Below, piece after piece: positions 32,127 through 44,561 of a stretch of DNA of 64,000 nt. Positions within the stretch are counted from its first letter, which is position 1; each line of letters starts with the position of its first letter. Source of the stretch: Streptomyces sp. SirexAA-E (GTDB lineage: Bacteria; Actinomycetota; Actinomycetes; Streptomycetales; Streptomycetaceae); the NCBI RefSeq assembly GCF_000177195.2, contig NC_015953.1, forward strand, positions 992,001-1,056,000, written 5' to 3'. A model generated the notes under the pieces. That model made no database searches and was not told where the DNA came from. It saw nothing but the letters and a program-made list of their open reading frames with translations. Position numbers and translations under genes: made by a program.

Positions 32127-33233
32127 CTAGAGCGCGAGCAGCTCCTTGGTCGTAATGGTGAGTAGCTCGGGTCCGCCGTCCGCCTCGGGGCGTACGACGA
32201 GCGTGTCATCGATCCGGACACCGCCCCGGCCCGGGAGGTGGACCCCCGGTTCGACGGTGACCGGCACGCAAGCGTCCAGTTTACCCATGGCTGCCGGTGC
32301 CAACTGCGGGTCCTCGTCGATTTCGAGTCCGACCCCGTGCCCGGTGGCGGCCGGAAGCCCGTCGGTGTGGCCCGCGGAGTCCAGGAGATGGCGAGCCGCG
32401 TGGTCCACGTCGCGGTAGGCGGCGCCCGGCACGAGGGCTTCCCGTCCGGCCCGCTGAGCGGCGAAAACGAGGTCGTAGAGCTCGATCTGCCAGTCCGCCG
32501 GTGCGGTGCCGATGACGAACGTCCGCCCGATCTCGCAGCGGTAGCCGCGGTAGTTGGCGCCGAGGCACACGGAGAGGAAATCGCCTTCCTCGACCCTGCG
32601 GTCGGTGGGCCGGTGACGGCCCAGGCCCGAGTGCGGACCCGTCCCCACGGAGGTGGCGAAGGCCGGCCCGTCCGCGCCGTGGTCCACCAGGCGGCGCTCC
32701 AGCTCCAGCGCGAGGTGACGCTCGGTACGGCCCACCAGGATGGATTCCAGCAGTTCGCCAAGTGCCTGGTCGGTGATCTCGGCGGCGATCCGCAGACAGG
32801 CGATCTCCTCCTCGTCCTTGACCAGCCTGAGCTGTTCGACCGCGCTGCCGAGGTCCGCGAGGCGCAGCCGCGGGGCGACGGCGGACATGGCGCGGTGGCG
32901 GGAGACCGTGAGGTCGTGCTCCTCGACGGCCAGGCAGTCCGCGTCCAGGCCGAGCGCGAGGCCCGCGGCGGTGACGACCGGATCGGCGTCGGGCGCGGGC
33001 AGGACGTCCACCCGCAGTCGCTCGTCGGGGCGCCCGTGGGCGGGGTCTCCGGTCGGGGCGCGGGGGCAGAGCAGGACGTCCTCGCCGGGACCGAGCAGCA
33101 GCACGGCGCCGGGCGGGGCCCCGCCCGCGAGATAGCGGACGTTGGCGGGGCGGGAGACCAGGGCGGCCGCGGATCCGGCGGCGGCGTACCGGTCGCGCAG
33201 CAGCCCGCGTCGGACGGCGTACACCTCTGACAT
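32127..33233 (-). CDS. M24-family (aminopeptidase P-like) protein with altered metal ligands
   Basis: Protein of 368 aa. An N-terminal creatinase-like domain (about 1-135) is followed by the pita-bread fold (about 140-368). Aligning to the five dimetal ligands of aminopeptidase P: first Asp is Cys223 (SVCLGA), second Asp is Glu234 (CEIGRT), His is kept at 299 (TGHGVGLE), Glu is kept at 328 (VEPG), and the last Glu is Asp342 (VRIDDT). The second His of the usual HE pair is Asp306. It may therefore be a weak, single-metal or inactive peptidase. It lies 61 nt upstream of efp, the usual place for pepP. Confidence 0.85.
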   Translation of the reverse strand: MSEVYAVRRGLLRDRYAAAGSAAALVSRPANVRYLAGGAPPGAVLLLGPGEDVLLCPRAPTGDPAHGRPDERLRVDVLPAPDADPVVTAAGLALGLDADCLAVEEHDLTVSRHRAMSAVAPRLRLADLGSAVEQLRLVKDEEEIACLRIAAEITDQALGELLESILVGRTERHLALELERRLVDHGADGPAFATSVGTGPHSGLGRHRPTDRRVEEGDFLSVCLGANYRGYRCEIGRTFVIGTAPADWQIELYDLVFAAQRAGREALVPGAAYRDVDHAARHLLDSAGHTDGLPAATGHGVGLEIDEDPQLAPAAMGKLDACVPVTVEPGVHLPGRGGVRIDDTLVVRPEADGGPELLTITTKELLAL

Positions 33234-33319
33234 GTTTCCGAGCGTACGAGCGGCTGCGGCGGCCCGCCCGGTCAGCGCATCCGACCGGGGCTCCGGCTCT
33301 CCGCGGCGGGTCAGGACCG

Positions 33320-34162
33320 CTACCAGGCCGGCGGGCTGGCTATGGAGCGGGCCAGTACGTCGTCCAGGACGCGTGCGGTCGTCTCGACGTCGTACGTCGA
33401 GTTGTCGATGATCGGCAGCCCCGAGCCGTACCAGCCGGCCATCCGGCCGTGGATCCGGGCGACCTCCTCGTCGGAGAGGCGTCGGTTGCCGCTGCGGGCG
33501 GCGTTGCGCTCCAGGACGACTTCCAGGCCGGGCAGCAGGACGACGGGCAGCAGGCCGGGTCCCACGTGGCGCTTCCAGCCGCCGAGGCCGACGACGGGCC
33601 GGTCCGGGAACACGGCGTCGTCCAGGATGCAGGAGATGCCGTTGGCGAGGAAGTTGCGGGCGGCGAAACCGCAGGTGCGGCGGGCCAGGCGGTACTGGGC
33701 CTCGGAGTGGTCGTTCCATCCGGCCTGCGGGTCGGCGAAGCCGGAGCAGACCCATTCGCGGACGTCGTCCAGGGAGACGTGCGCGGTGGGGACGCGACGG
33801 CGGCTGGCCCAGAGCTTGGCGACCGTGGTCTTGCCGGCGCCGGCCGGGCCGATCAGCAGGACCGCGAGGGTGGCGGTGCCGGTGCCGGGCTCGGCGGGCG
33901 GCGCGGGAAGCGGGACGGGCTCGCCGGGCGGGAGCTGGACGTGCCCGGTGGTCTCCCTGGCGGGAGGGCCGGGCGCGGGCTGCGGAGCGGGGGCCCATCC
34001 GGGCCCCTGTCCCTGTCCGGGCGGAGGCGCCCCGGGGGCGGGGGGTATCGGCGGCTGCCCCGGCAAAGGACCGGGGTGGCCTGTGTGCTGGGCCTGGTGC
34101 GTCCAGGGTCCGTTTCCGGGACCGTGGGGCGGCGGCAGCGGGGCCCCCACTGCGTGCTGCAT
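33320..34162 (-). CDS. P-loop ATP-binding protein with a proline-rich N-terminus
   Basis: Protein of 280 aa. Residues 1-95 are Pro/Gly/Gln-rich and probably disordered. An AAA/kinase-like domain follows, with Walker A GPAGAGKTT at about 105-113 and a SLDDVRE acidic segment behind it. This resembles the P-loop phosphotransferase/nucleotide-kinase group rather than a motor ATPase. The target is unknown. The ATG has GGAG 9 nt upstream. It lies between aroQ and the M24 gene on the same strand, with gaps of 119 and 86 nt, so co-transcription is possible but not shown. Confidence 0.82.
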   Translation of the reverse strand: MQHAVGAPLPPPHGPGNGPWTHQAQHTGHPGPLPGQPPIPPAPGAPPPGQGQGPGWAPAPQPAPGPPARETTGHVQLPPGEPVPLPAPPAEPGTGTATLAVLLIGPAGAGKTTVAKLWASRRRVPTAHVSLDDVREWVCSGFADPQAGWNDHSEAQYRLARRTCGFAARNFLANGISCILDDAVFPDRPVVGLGGWKRHVGPGLLPVVLLPGLEVVLERNAARSGNRRLSDEEVARIHGRMAGWYGSGLPIIDNSTYDVETTARVLDDVLARSIASPPAW

Positions 34163-34281
34163 CCGGTGCCACTCCGTCTCGTACAGGCAACTGGCGCTGG
34201 TCGAGGGCCAACGGTACCGCCCCCGGTCGTCATCGCGTGAACGTCCGGGGGCGGTGGGAGGTGCCCGGTGGCCGGTCCCTG

Positions 34282-37549
<3,268 letters not shown>

Positions 37550-37674
37550 CGGTGCTCCTCATGCTCGCGCCTGAAACTGCAACGGCGCGACCGGGTGCGC
37601 GGCCCTGGCCCGCCACCCCTGATCCTCCCACGGCCGAAGGACCCGACGGCCGCCGGTCCGTCAGGCGGACGTTC

Positions 37675-38505
37675 CTACCGTCCCCGCGCCGCCAGCGCGG
37701 CTTCCCCTGCCGCGCGCATGACCGCGAGAGGCGCGTCACGTCCCGTCATCTGCTCCACCTGGAGGACGGCCTGGTGCACGAGCAGGTCGAGGCCGCCCAC
37801 GACGGGGGCCCCGGCCTCGGCCCAGCGGGACGCCAGCACCGTCGGCCACGGCTCGTACAGCACGTCGAACAGCGTGCCGGGGGTCTCGGGGACGGCCTGT
37901 GCCAGCGTGTCCGTCGTCCCCGCGGGTGTGGTGGCGATCACCAGCGGCGCCCGCAGACCCAGCGCCGCGTCGGTCCAGTCGGCCGTGCGGACGTCGACGC
38001 CGAGGCGTTCGCCCCAGCCGCGCATCTCGTCGGCGCGTGCCGCGCTGCGGACGTACGCGGTGACGGGACCGGTGCAGATCCCGGCCAGGGCCGCCAGTGC
38101 GGAGGACGCCGTGGCGCCGGCGCCGAGGATCGCCGCGGACTCCACCTTGTCGACGCCGCGTTCGCGCAGGGCCGCGACCATGCCGGGGATGTCGGTGTTG
38201 TCGCCGGTCCTGCGGCCGTCCTCGGTGAGGACGACGGTGTTGACGGCCTCCACGGAGGCGGCGGTCTCGCTGATCCGGTCCAGCAGCGGGATGACGGCCC
38301 GCTTGAGCGGCATGGTGAGGGAGAGACCCGCCCACGAGGAGTCCAGGCCCTCGACGAAGCCGGGCAGAGCCGCCTCGTCGACGTCGAAGCGGTCGTACGA
38401 CCAGGTGTCGAGGCCCAGCTCCGCGTAGGCGGCCCTGTGCAGGACCGGGGAGAGGGAATGGGCGATGGGCGAGCCGAGGACGGCCGCCCGGCTGGTGACA
38501 GTCAC
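37675..38505 (-). CDS. aroE: Shikimate dehydrogenase
   Basis: NADP enzyme of 276 aa reducing 3-dehydroshikimate. The substrate domain has VLGSPIAHSLSPVLHRAAY and the catalytic Lys68 (LTMPLKRAV) and Asp104 (GDNTDIPG). The cofactor site is AILGAGATASSAL. GTG 38503-38505 overlaps the mltG stop by 4 nt. The gap to aroC is 125 nt, so aroC may have a separate promoter while aroE travels with the alaS-ruvX-mltG series. Confidence 0.95.
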   Translation of the reverse strand: MTVTSRAAVLGSPIAHSLSPVLHRAAYAELGLDTWSYDRFDVDEAALPGFVEGLDSSWAGLSLTMPLKRAVIPLLDRISETAASVEAVNTVVLTEDGRRTGDNTDIPGMVAALRERGVDKVESAAILGAGATASSALAALAGICTGPVTAYVRSAARADEMRGWGERLGVDVRTADWTDAALGLRAPLVIATTPAGTTDTLAQAVPETPGTLFDVLYEPWPTVLASRWAEAGAPVVGGLDLLVHQAVLQVEQMTGRDAPLAVMRAAGEAALAARGR

Positions 38506-40298
38506 TGGTCGGCCTTCTTCTGCTCCTCGTACTCCGCGCGGTTCCTGTTGTGCTCGTCGTTCGTGACGGCGAACAGTGTCTTGTCCTCGTTGATCGACAC
38601 GAAGTAGTACCAGGGGCCGTCCGCAGGCTTGATCGCCGACTGCAGGGCATCGATTCCGGGATTGGTGATCGGACCGAGCGGAAGCCCCTTGATGCTGTAC
38701 GTGTTGTACGGGTCCTCGATCTTGCGCACTTCGTCGACAGCACCGATGTCCAGGGTGCTCTCCTGCCGGATGTAGTTGATCGTCGAGTCGAACTCGAGCC
38801 GTCCGGCTGTCTGAGTGTTGTCCGGCTTGAGCCGGTTGTAGACGACCCTGGAGACCTTGTCGAAGTCGTGCTTGTACTTGCCCTCTTTCTGCACCAGGCT
38901 TGCGACGGTGAGGAGTTCGAGCGGTGATTTGAGGTTGAGCTTCGCCGCACTCTCCGCCAGGTCGAGCTTGGCGTATTCCTTGTTTGCCCTGGTGACCATC
39001 TTCTTCAAGGCGTCCTCGGGCTTCGACCCCTTTTTGACGGGGTACGCCGCCGGGAAGAGGAAGCCCTCCAGGGGATCCTTGATCTTCGGATCGTCGTCGG
39101 CCCACTCGGGGAGGCCGAGACTTTCGGCCCTCGTCCTGGCGACCTCCGCAGTCGTCCCTTCCTTGAGCTCAAGCCGCTTGTCGATGATCTGGTAGACGCC
39201 TGCGGTACTCGTACCCTCGGGAATGACCAAGGCGTTCTGACTGCTCGGACTCAGCATCAGTTCGACGGCACTCTTCGCCGACATCTCCTTCTTCAGGAGA
39301 TAGACACCGGCCTGCAGGGACTTCCCCTTGGGATTCCCGTTCTGAGCGGAAATGAAGGCGTCGGCCGATTTCACGACGCCGGCCTTCTTCAGGATGTTCG
39401 CGATCTCGTTGCCGTACGCGCCCTCGGGAATCTCCACCTCGACCGAGCCCGACCCGCTGCCCGCGTAGTCCGGGGCCGCGCCGAATCTGTCCTGGTAGTA
39501 CGAGTAGCCGAGATAGGTCACTCCGCCGAGGCCGCCGACGAGGACCACCGCGACGCCGAGGCAGGCGCAGCCGTTGCGGCTCTTCTTCTTGCCTTTGCCA
39601 CGGCGCTCGCCGCCGCTCCTGCGGGGAGCGCGCGAGCCGTCCTCGTGGTCGTCATCGTCGTCGTCCCGGCGGGAGCGGCTACGCGCGTCACGGTCGTCGG
39701 CCGGTGCGTCCGTGCCCGTGAAGAAGGGGTGCGTCTCCTCCTGCGGGGCGTCCGGGTCCCAGTCCGTGTTCCGGCCCGCGGGCTCCGGCTCCGGTTCCTG
39801 CTGCTGGGGCCGGTGGCCGGGGGGCTGCGGAGGCGGGTAGGCCTCGGGGGTGCCGTAATGGTCGGGCTGGTCGCCGTAGCCGCCCGGTCCGGCGCCGTAC
39901 GAGGCGGCCTGGGGGTCGTACGGCATCGCGGTCTGCTGACCGGTGTCCCAGCCACCGCCGTACTGCGGCTGCTGCTGGTGCTGCTGCTGGGCGTACGGGT
40001 CCTGCTGCTGCCCGTAGTACTGCTGGGGCGGCTGGGCGTACGGATCCTGCTGGTGCCCGTACTGCTGCTGGGGCGGCTGGGCGTACGGGTCCTGCTGATG
40101 CTGCTGCGCGTACGGGTCCTGCGGGTAGCCCTGCTGGGTGTACGGGTCCTGCGCGTAGGGCTGCTGCTGACCTTCGTACCGGCCCTGGCCCTGGCCGTGG
40201 CCGGGGGCGGCCTGCTGGCCACTCCAACCCTGGTCCCCGAACAACGGGTCCTCAGGGTGCCACGGTTCGGAGCCGGGGCCCCGGCCATACTCAGTCAT
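38502..40298 (-). CDS. mltG: Endolytic murein transglycosylase MltG (YceG-like)
   Basis: Membrane protein of 598 aa that cleaves nascent peptidoglycan strands. Residues 1-150 are a cytoplasmic Gln/Tyr/Pro-rich stretch with repeated DPYAQ units. A charged RSRRDDDDDDHEDGS region follows, then one membrane helix (about 245-268, CACLGVAVVLVGGLGGVTYLGY). The YceG domain is outside the cell; the catalytic Glu lies in LTVASLVQKEGK. ATG 40296-40298 begins MTEYGRGPG. It lies between ruvX and aroE. The long repeat-rich N-terminus is typical of actinomycetes rather than of E. coli. Confidence 0.93.
   Translation of the reverse strand: MTEYGRGPGSEPWHPEDPLFGDQGWSGQQAAPGHGQGQGRYEGQQQPYAQDPYTQQGYPQDPYAQQHQQDPYAQPPQQQYGHQQDPYAQPPQQYYGQQQDPYAQQQHQQQPQYGGGWDTGQQTAMPYDPQAASYGAGPGGYGDQPDHYGTPEAYPPPQPPGHRPQQQEPEPEPAGRNTDWDPDAPQEETHPFFTGTDAPADDRDARSRSRRDDDDDDHEDGSRAPRRSGGERRGKGKKKSRNGCACLGVAVVLVGGLGGVTYLGYSYYQDRFGAAPDYAGSGSGSVEVEIPEGAYGNEIANILKKAGVVKSADAFISAQNGNPKGKSLQAGVYLLKKEMSAKSAVELMLSPSSQNALVIPEGTSTAGVYQIIDKRLELKEGTTAEVARTRAESLGLPEWADDDPKIKDPLEGFLFPAAYPVKKGSKPEDALKKMVTRANKEYAKLDLAESAAKLNLKSPLELLTVASLVQKEGKYKHDFDKVSRVVYNRLKPDNTQTAGRLEFDSTINYIRQESTLDIGAVDEVRKIEDPYNTYSIKGLPLGPITNPGIDALQSAIKPADGPWYYFVSINEDKTLFAVTNDEHNRNRAEYEEQKKADQ
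40000..40170 (-). repeat. In-gene DPYAQ-type repeats in mltG
   Basis: This stretch encodes several imperfect copies of a unit reading roughly DPYAQ followed by a Gln/Tyr/Pro spacer. At the DNA level this is a series of near-identical GGCGTACGGGTCCTG segments on the plus strand. Copy number is likely to vary between strains. Confidence 0.6.
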
Positions 40299-40398
40299 CG
40301 ATCCCCTAGAGCCGCGAGACGACGTTCCGTCTCTTCGCTTAGCTGTGCGGTGTCTGTTCGAACACCGGCGCATCGCGCGGAACGTTACCGTATCGCGA

Positions 40399-40872
40399 TC
40401 AGGCAACCACTTCGACGCCCTCACCAGGGGCCGCGCCTGACGCCCGTTCGGACTCCAGAGCGTTCTGGAGGATCACCACGGCGGCAGCCTGGTCGATGAC
40501 GGAACGGCCCTTCTTGGACGTCACCCCCGAGGCGCGCAGCCCCTGAGTGGCCGTCACCGTGCTCATCCTCTCGTCCACGAGGCGCACCGGGACCGGCGCG
40601 ATCGCACGGGCGAGCACCTGGGCGAAGGCGCGGACCTTGACGGCGGCGGGGCCTTCGCCGCCGCCCAGCGAGCGGGGCAGACCGACGACGACCTCGATCG
40701 GCTCGTACTCCTCGACGATCCGGCCGAGCCGCCGGTGGGCGGCCGGGACGTCGCGTCCCGGCACGGTCTCCACCGGCGTGGCGAGGATCCCGTCGGGGTC
40801 GCACGAGGCGACCCCGATCCGGGCGTCCCCGACGTCGATCGCCAGTCGGCGTCCGCGGCGCATCTGCGTCAT
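40399..40872 (-). CDS. ruvX: RuvX/YqgF-type Holliday junction resolvase-like protein
   Basis: RNase H-fold protein of 157 aa. The N-terminal motif RLAIDVGDARIGVASCDP and the VVGLPRSLGGGEGPAA, VRLVDERMSTVTA and KKGRSVIDQAAAVVIL blocks match the YqgF family, implicated in 16S rRNA 5' processing and junction cleavage. ATG 40870-40872 lies 7 nt after the alaS stop; the later in-frame ATG at 40863 is an alternative. It is placed between alaS and mltG, a very common bacterial order. Confidence 0.9.
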   Translation of the reverse strand: MTQMRRGRRLAIDVGDARIGVASCDPDGILATPVETVPGRDVPAAHRRLGRIVEEYEPIEVVVGLPRSLGGGEGPAAVKVRAFAQVLARAIAPVPVRLVDERMSTVTATQGLRASGVTSKKGRSVIDQAAAVVILQNALESERASGAAPGEGVEVVA

Positions 40873-40879
40873 CCCGCCG

Positions 40880-43549
40880 TCACGCCGTCTCGGTGACGAG
40901 GCGCTCGACGGCGGCGACGGCGTCCCCGATGGCGTCCGGGTTCTGGCCGCCTCCCTGGGCGACGTCCGGCTTGCCGCCGCCTCCGCCGCCGAGGGTCTTG
41001 GCTGCGGTACGGACGAGGTCACCGGCCTTGAGGCCGCGTTCCCGGGCGGCCTCGTTGGTGGCGATGACCGTCAGCGGGCGGCCGTTGGCCGTGGTGAACA
41101 GGGCCACGACGGCCGGCCGGCCGCCCTGGACGCGGCCGCGTACGTCGAGGACCAGCTTGCGCAGGTCGTCGGCGGAGGTGCCGTCCGGCACCTGCCCGGT
41201 GACCAGGGCGACGCCCCGGACGTCCTTGGCGGACTCGACGAGTCCGGCGGCGGCCTGGAGCACCTTCTCCGCGCGGAACTTCTCGATCTCCTTCTCGGCG
41301 TCCTTCAGCTTGCCGAGCATGCCGGAGATCTTCTCGGGGAGCTCCTCGGGCCGGCCCTTGAGCAGCTCCTGGAGCTGGGCGACGACCGTGTGCTCCTTGG
41401 CGAGGAAGTTGTACGCGTCGACGCCGACCAGGGCCTCGATGCGGCGCACCCCGGACCCGATGGACGACTCGCCGAGCAGCTTCACCAGCCCGAGCTGGGC
41501 GGTGTTGTGGACGTGCGTACCGCCGCACAGCTCCTTGGAGAAGTCGCCGATGGTCACGACACGGACCCGCTCGCCGTACTTCTCGCCGAACTCGGCGATG
41601 GCGCCCTGCTTCTTGGCGTCGTCGATGGACATGACCTCGGCCTGGACGTCGAGCTCCCGGGCGAGGACCTCGTTGATCTTCTGCTCGACGTCGGTGAGGA
41701 CCGTGCCGGGTACGGCGGCGGGCGAGCCGAAGTCGAAGCGGAAGCGGCCGGGCGAGTTCTCCGAACCGGCCTGGGCGGCGGTCGGGCCCAGCGCGTCGCG
41801 CAGCGCCTGGTGCGTGAGGTGCGTGGCGCTGTGGGCGCGGGCGATGGCCCGGCGGCGGGTGGTGTCGATGGCTGCGAGGACGGAGGAGCCGACCGTCACC
41901 TCGCCGACCTGCACCGATCCCTTGTGGACCGAGACGCCCGGGACGGGCTGCTGCACGTCGCGGACCTGGATGACGGCGCCGGTGTCGAGCCGGATGCGGC
42001 CCTGGTCGGCGAGCTGGCCGCCGCCCTCGGCGTAGAACGGGGTGCGGTCCAGGACGACCTCGACCTCGTCGCCCTCGGTGGCGGCAGGCGAGGGCACACC
42101 GTCGACGAGCAGGCCGACGATGGTCGACTCGCCCTGGGTGGAGGTGTAGCCGGTGAACTCGGTGAGGCCGGAGTTGTCGGCGACCTCGCGGTAGGCGGAC
42201 AGGTCTGCGTGGCCGGTCTTCTTGGCCTTGGCGTCGGCCTTGGCGCGCTCCCGCTGCTCCTTCATCAGGCGGCGGAAGCCGTCCTCGTCCACCGAGAGGC
42301 CCTGTTCGGCGGCCATCTCCAGGGTGAGGTCGATCGGGAAGCCCCAGGTGTCGTGGAGCAGGAACGCCTTGTCGCCGGCGAGGACCTTGCCTCCGGTGGC
42401 CTTGGTCTCGCTGACGGCGGTGTCGAGGATGTTCGTGCCGCCCTTGAGGGCCTTGAGGAAGGCAGCCTCCTCGGCGAGCGCGACGGTCTCGACGCGCTTG
42501 CGGTCGGTGACGAGCTCCGGGTACTGCTGCCCCATCGTGTCGATCACCACGTCGACCAGGTCCTTGACGACCTGCCCGGTGGCGCCCAGCAGGCGCATGT
42601 TGCGGATGGCGCGGCGCATGATGCGGCGCAGCACGTAGCCGCGGCCCTCGTTGCCGGGGGTGACGCCGTCGCCGATGAGCATGACGGACGTACGGATGTG
42701 GTCGGCGACGACGCGCAGCGAGACGTCGGAGCCGTGCTCGGCGCCGTAGCGGACGCCGGTGAGCTCGGTGGCCTTGTCCATGACGACGCGCAGGGTGTCG
42801 GTCTCGTACATGTTCTGTACGCCCTGGAGGATCATCGCGAGACGTTCCAGGCCGAGACCGGTGTCGATGTTCTTCGACGGCAGGTCGCCGAGGATCGGGA
42901 AGTCGTCCTTGCCCTCGCCGGCGCCGCGCTCGTACTGCATGAAGACCAGGTTCCAGATCTCCACGTAGCGCTCGTCGTTGACGGCCGGGCCGCCCTCGAC
43001 GCCGAACTCGGGGCCGCGGTCGTAGTTGATCTCGGAGCACGGGCCGCAGGGTCCGGGGACGCCCATGGACCAGAAGTTGTCCTTCTTGCCCAGGCGCTGG
43101 ATGCGCTCGGCCGGGACGCCGATCTTCTCGCGCCAGATCTGCTCGGCCTCGTCGTCGTCGAGGTAGACCGTGATCCACAGGCGCTCGGGGTCGAGGCCGA
43201 AGCCGCCGTCCTCGACGGAGTTGGTCAGGGCCTCCCAGGCGAACTGGATGGCGCCTTCCTTGAAGTAGTCCCCGAAGGAGAAGTTGCCGCACATCTGGAA
43301 GAACGTGCCGTGCCGGGTGGTCTTGCCGACCTCTTCGATGTCCGGCGTGCGCACGCACTTCTGCACGCTGGTGACGCGCGGGGCGGGCGGCTTGACCTCG
43401 CCGAGGAAGTACGGCTTGAAGGGGACCATGCCCGCGGGGACCAGCAGCAGAGTCGGGTCGTCCGCGATGAGCGACGCCGAAGGCACGACGGTGTGACCGC
43501 GCTCCTCGAAGAAGCTCAGCCAGCGGCGGCGAATTTCAGCCGACTCCAT
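40880..43549 (-). CDS. alaS: Alanyl-tRNA synthetase
   Basis: Class II synthetase of 889 aa. The aminoacylation domain begins at [22 protein letters not shown]. The editing domain carries the zinc ligands [11 protein letters not shown] and CGGTHVHNT. The C-terminal oligomerisation region holds the [15 protein letters not shown] glycine loop near the end. ATG 43547-43549 overlaps the preceding gene's stop by one base (TAATG). It is the central gene of a six-gene series DUF948-DUF6167-alaS-ruvX-mltG-aroE. Confidence 0.98.
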   Translation of the reverse strand: MESAEIRRRWLSFFEERGHTVVPSASLIADDPTLLLVPAGMVPFKPYFLGEVKPPAPRVTSVQKCVRTPDIEEVGKTTRHGTFFQMCGNFSFGDYFKEGAIQFAWEALTNSVEDGGFGLDPERLWITVYLDDDEAEQIWREKIGVPAERIQRLGKKDNFWSMGVPGPCGPCSEINYDRGPEFGVEGGPAVNDERYVEIWNLVFMQYERGAGEGKDDFPILGDLPSKNIDTGLGLERLAMILQGVQNMYETDTLRVVMDKATELTGVRYGAEHGSDVSLRVVADHIRTSVMLIGDGVTPGNEGRGYVLRRIMRRAIRNMRLLGATGQVVKDLVDVVIDTMGQQYPELVTDRKRVETVALAEEAAFLKALKGGTNILDTAVSETKATGGKVLAGDKAFLLHDTWGFPIDLTLEMAAEQGLSVDEDGFRRLMKEQRERAKADAKAKKTGHADLSAYREVADNSGLTEFTGYTSTQGESTIVGLLVDGVPSPAATEGDEVEVVLDRTPFYAEGGGQLADQGRIRLDTGAVIQVRDVQQPVPGVSVHKGSVQVGEVTVGSSVLAAIDTTRRRAIARAHSATHLTHQALRDALGPTAAQAGSENSPGRFRFDFGSPAAVPGTVLTDVEQKINEVLARELDVQAEVMSIDDAKKQGAIAEFGEKYGERVRVVTIGDFSKELCGGTHVHNTAQLGLVKLLGESSIGSGVRRIEALVGVDAYNFLAKEHTVVAQLQELLKGRPEELPEKISGMLGKLKDAEKEIEKFRAEKVLQAAAGLVESAKDVRGVALVTGQVPDGTSADDLRKLVLDVRGRVQGGRPAVVALFTTANGRPLTVIATNEAARERGLKAGDLVRTAAKTLGGGGGGKPDVAQGGGQNPDAIGDAVAAVERLVTETA

Positions 43550-43893
43550 TAGTGGTCCTCATTCCGGTTGTTCGAGTTGTAGGGAAGCGTGCGGTGGACG
43601 GTGGCGCGGTCCGGGCCGGGCGCCTCGACGGCGGTGTGGCGGATCACCGGGAGTTCGGGGTCGACGGGTGCGTCGAGACCCAGCGCCCCGCCCAGCTCGG
43701 CCTCCCGGCGGACCATGCCCTCGCGCACGTCGAGGGCGAAGTCCTTCAGGCGGTGGCCCGCGTCGATCGCCTTGTCCGCGGCCTGCGCCGCGAGGCTCTC
43801 GGGGGTCAGCTGCCTGATCTTGCGGTTGACCTTGGTGGTGGCCCAGACACCGGCGGCTGCGCCGGCGGTGAACCAGAACGTACGGCGGAACAT
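43549..43893 (-). CDS. DUF6167-type small membrane-associated protein
   Basis: Protein of 114 aa. The N-terminus [21 protein letters not shown] is a single membrane-entering helix. A helical, charged middle (about 28-70) and a probably flexible tail follow. It resembles the DUF6167 family that precedes alaS in streptomycetes; no function is known. It is translationally linked to alaS by a one-base stop/start overlap and lies 7 nt after the DUF948 gene. Confidence 0.8.
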   Translation of the reverse strand: MFRRTFWFTAGAAAGVWATTKVNRKIRQLTPESLAAQAADKAIDAGHRLKDFALDVREGMVRREAELGGALGLDAPVDPELPVIRHTAVEAPGPDRATVHRTLPYNSNNRNEDH

Positions 43894-43900
43894 CGCTGCG

Positions 43901-44356
43901 TCAGTCCTTCTGTCCGCGGGAGCTTCGGCCGTTCCGCCTCTTGCGGGCGGACGGCACGGTACGGCCGACGACCACCGTACGGCGGGGGGCCCGCCGGTCG
44001 GGCTCGGGCTCGGTCCGGCGGCCGAGGGCCTGCCGCACGCCGTACCCGAACGCGGCGACCTTCACGAGCGGTCCGCCGAAGGTGGAGGCGACGGTGGTGG
44101 AGAGCGCCGAGGCGTTGGAGGTGACCTCCTGGACGTCGCTCGCGATCGCGTCCACCTTGTCGAGCTGGGTCTGCGCGGAACGCAGCGTCGCGGAGGCGTC
44201 GGCGAGCAGCGGCACGGCCTGCTCGGTCACGTCCGCCACCAACGCGGTGGTCGCCTTGAGCGTCTGGGCCAGTCTCACCAGCACCACGGCGAGGAAGGAC
44301 ACCAGGATCGCCCAGAAGACGGCCACCAGGATCCCGGCCACCTCTCCACCGGACAC
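43901..44356 (-). CDS. DUF948 domain-containing membrane protein
   Basis: Protein of 151 aa. Residues 5-28 form one membrane helix (VAGILVAVFWAILVSFLAVVLVRL). An extended amphipathic helical stretch (about 30-90) follows, typical of DUF948 proteins, then a very basic C-terminus rich in Arg. The GTG start is at 44354-44356. It is the promoter-proximal gene of the alaS series and diverges from the STAND ATPase gene across a 205-nt gap. A structural envelope role is plausible, not shown. Confidence 0.82.
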   Translation of the reverse strand: MSGGEVAGILVAVFWAILVSFLAVVLVRLAQTLKATTALVADVTEQAVPLLADASATLRSAQTQLDKVDAIASDVQEVTSNASALSTTVASTFGGPLVKVAAFGYGVRQALGRRTEPEPDRRAPRRTVVVGRTVPSARKRRNGRSSRGQKD

Positions 44357-44522
44357 AGCGCACCGCTCTCTGCTCGTCGATCACCCAGGACAGGGCTCCG
44401 TCCTCGGCCTGCGTCGGTCGGGCCTGCGCGTACCGCCACCACGGCCGATCGTCTTCCCTTGAGCCTATCGCGCCGGGCGTCGGCCCCCGTACCGCATTAC
44501 CGGCGGGCGGGAACGGGGCGTT

Positions 44523-44552
44523 TTGTACGCACCGCATGTGTGCCAGTACTCT
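44523..44552 (+). promoter_or_regulatory. Candidate promoter giving a leaderless STAND ATPase transcript
   Basis: TTGTAC (44523-44528) and TACTCT (44547-44552) are 18 nt apart. The -10 ends only 9 nt before ATG 44562, and no Shine-Dalgarno sequence precedes that ATG, so transcription would begin at or just before the start codon. Confidence 0.45.
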
Positions 44553-44561
44553 GCGTGTCCC

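Noticed and set aside
40547..43552. Plus-strand open frame of about 1000 codons opposite alaS
   Set aside because: Antisense shadow of alaS with no ribosome site or recognisable domain.
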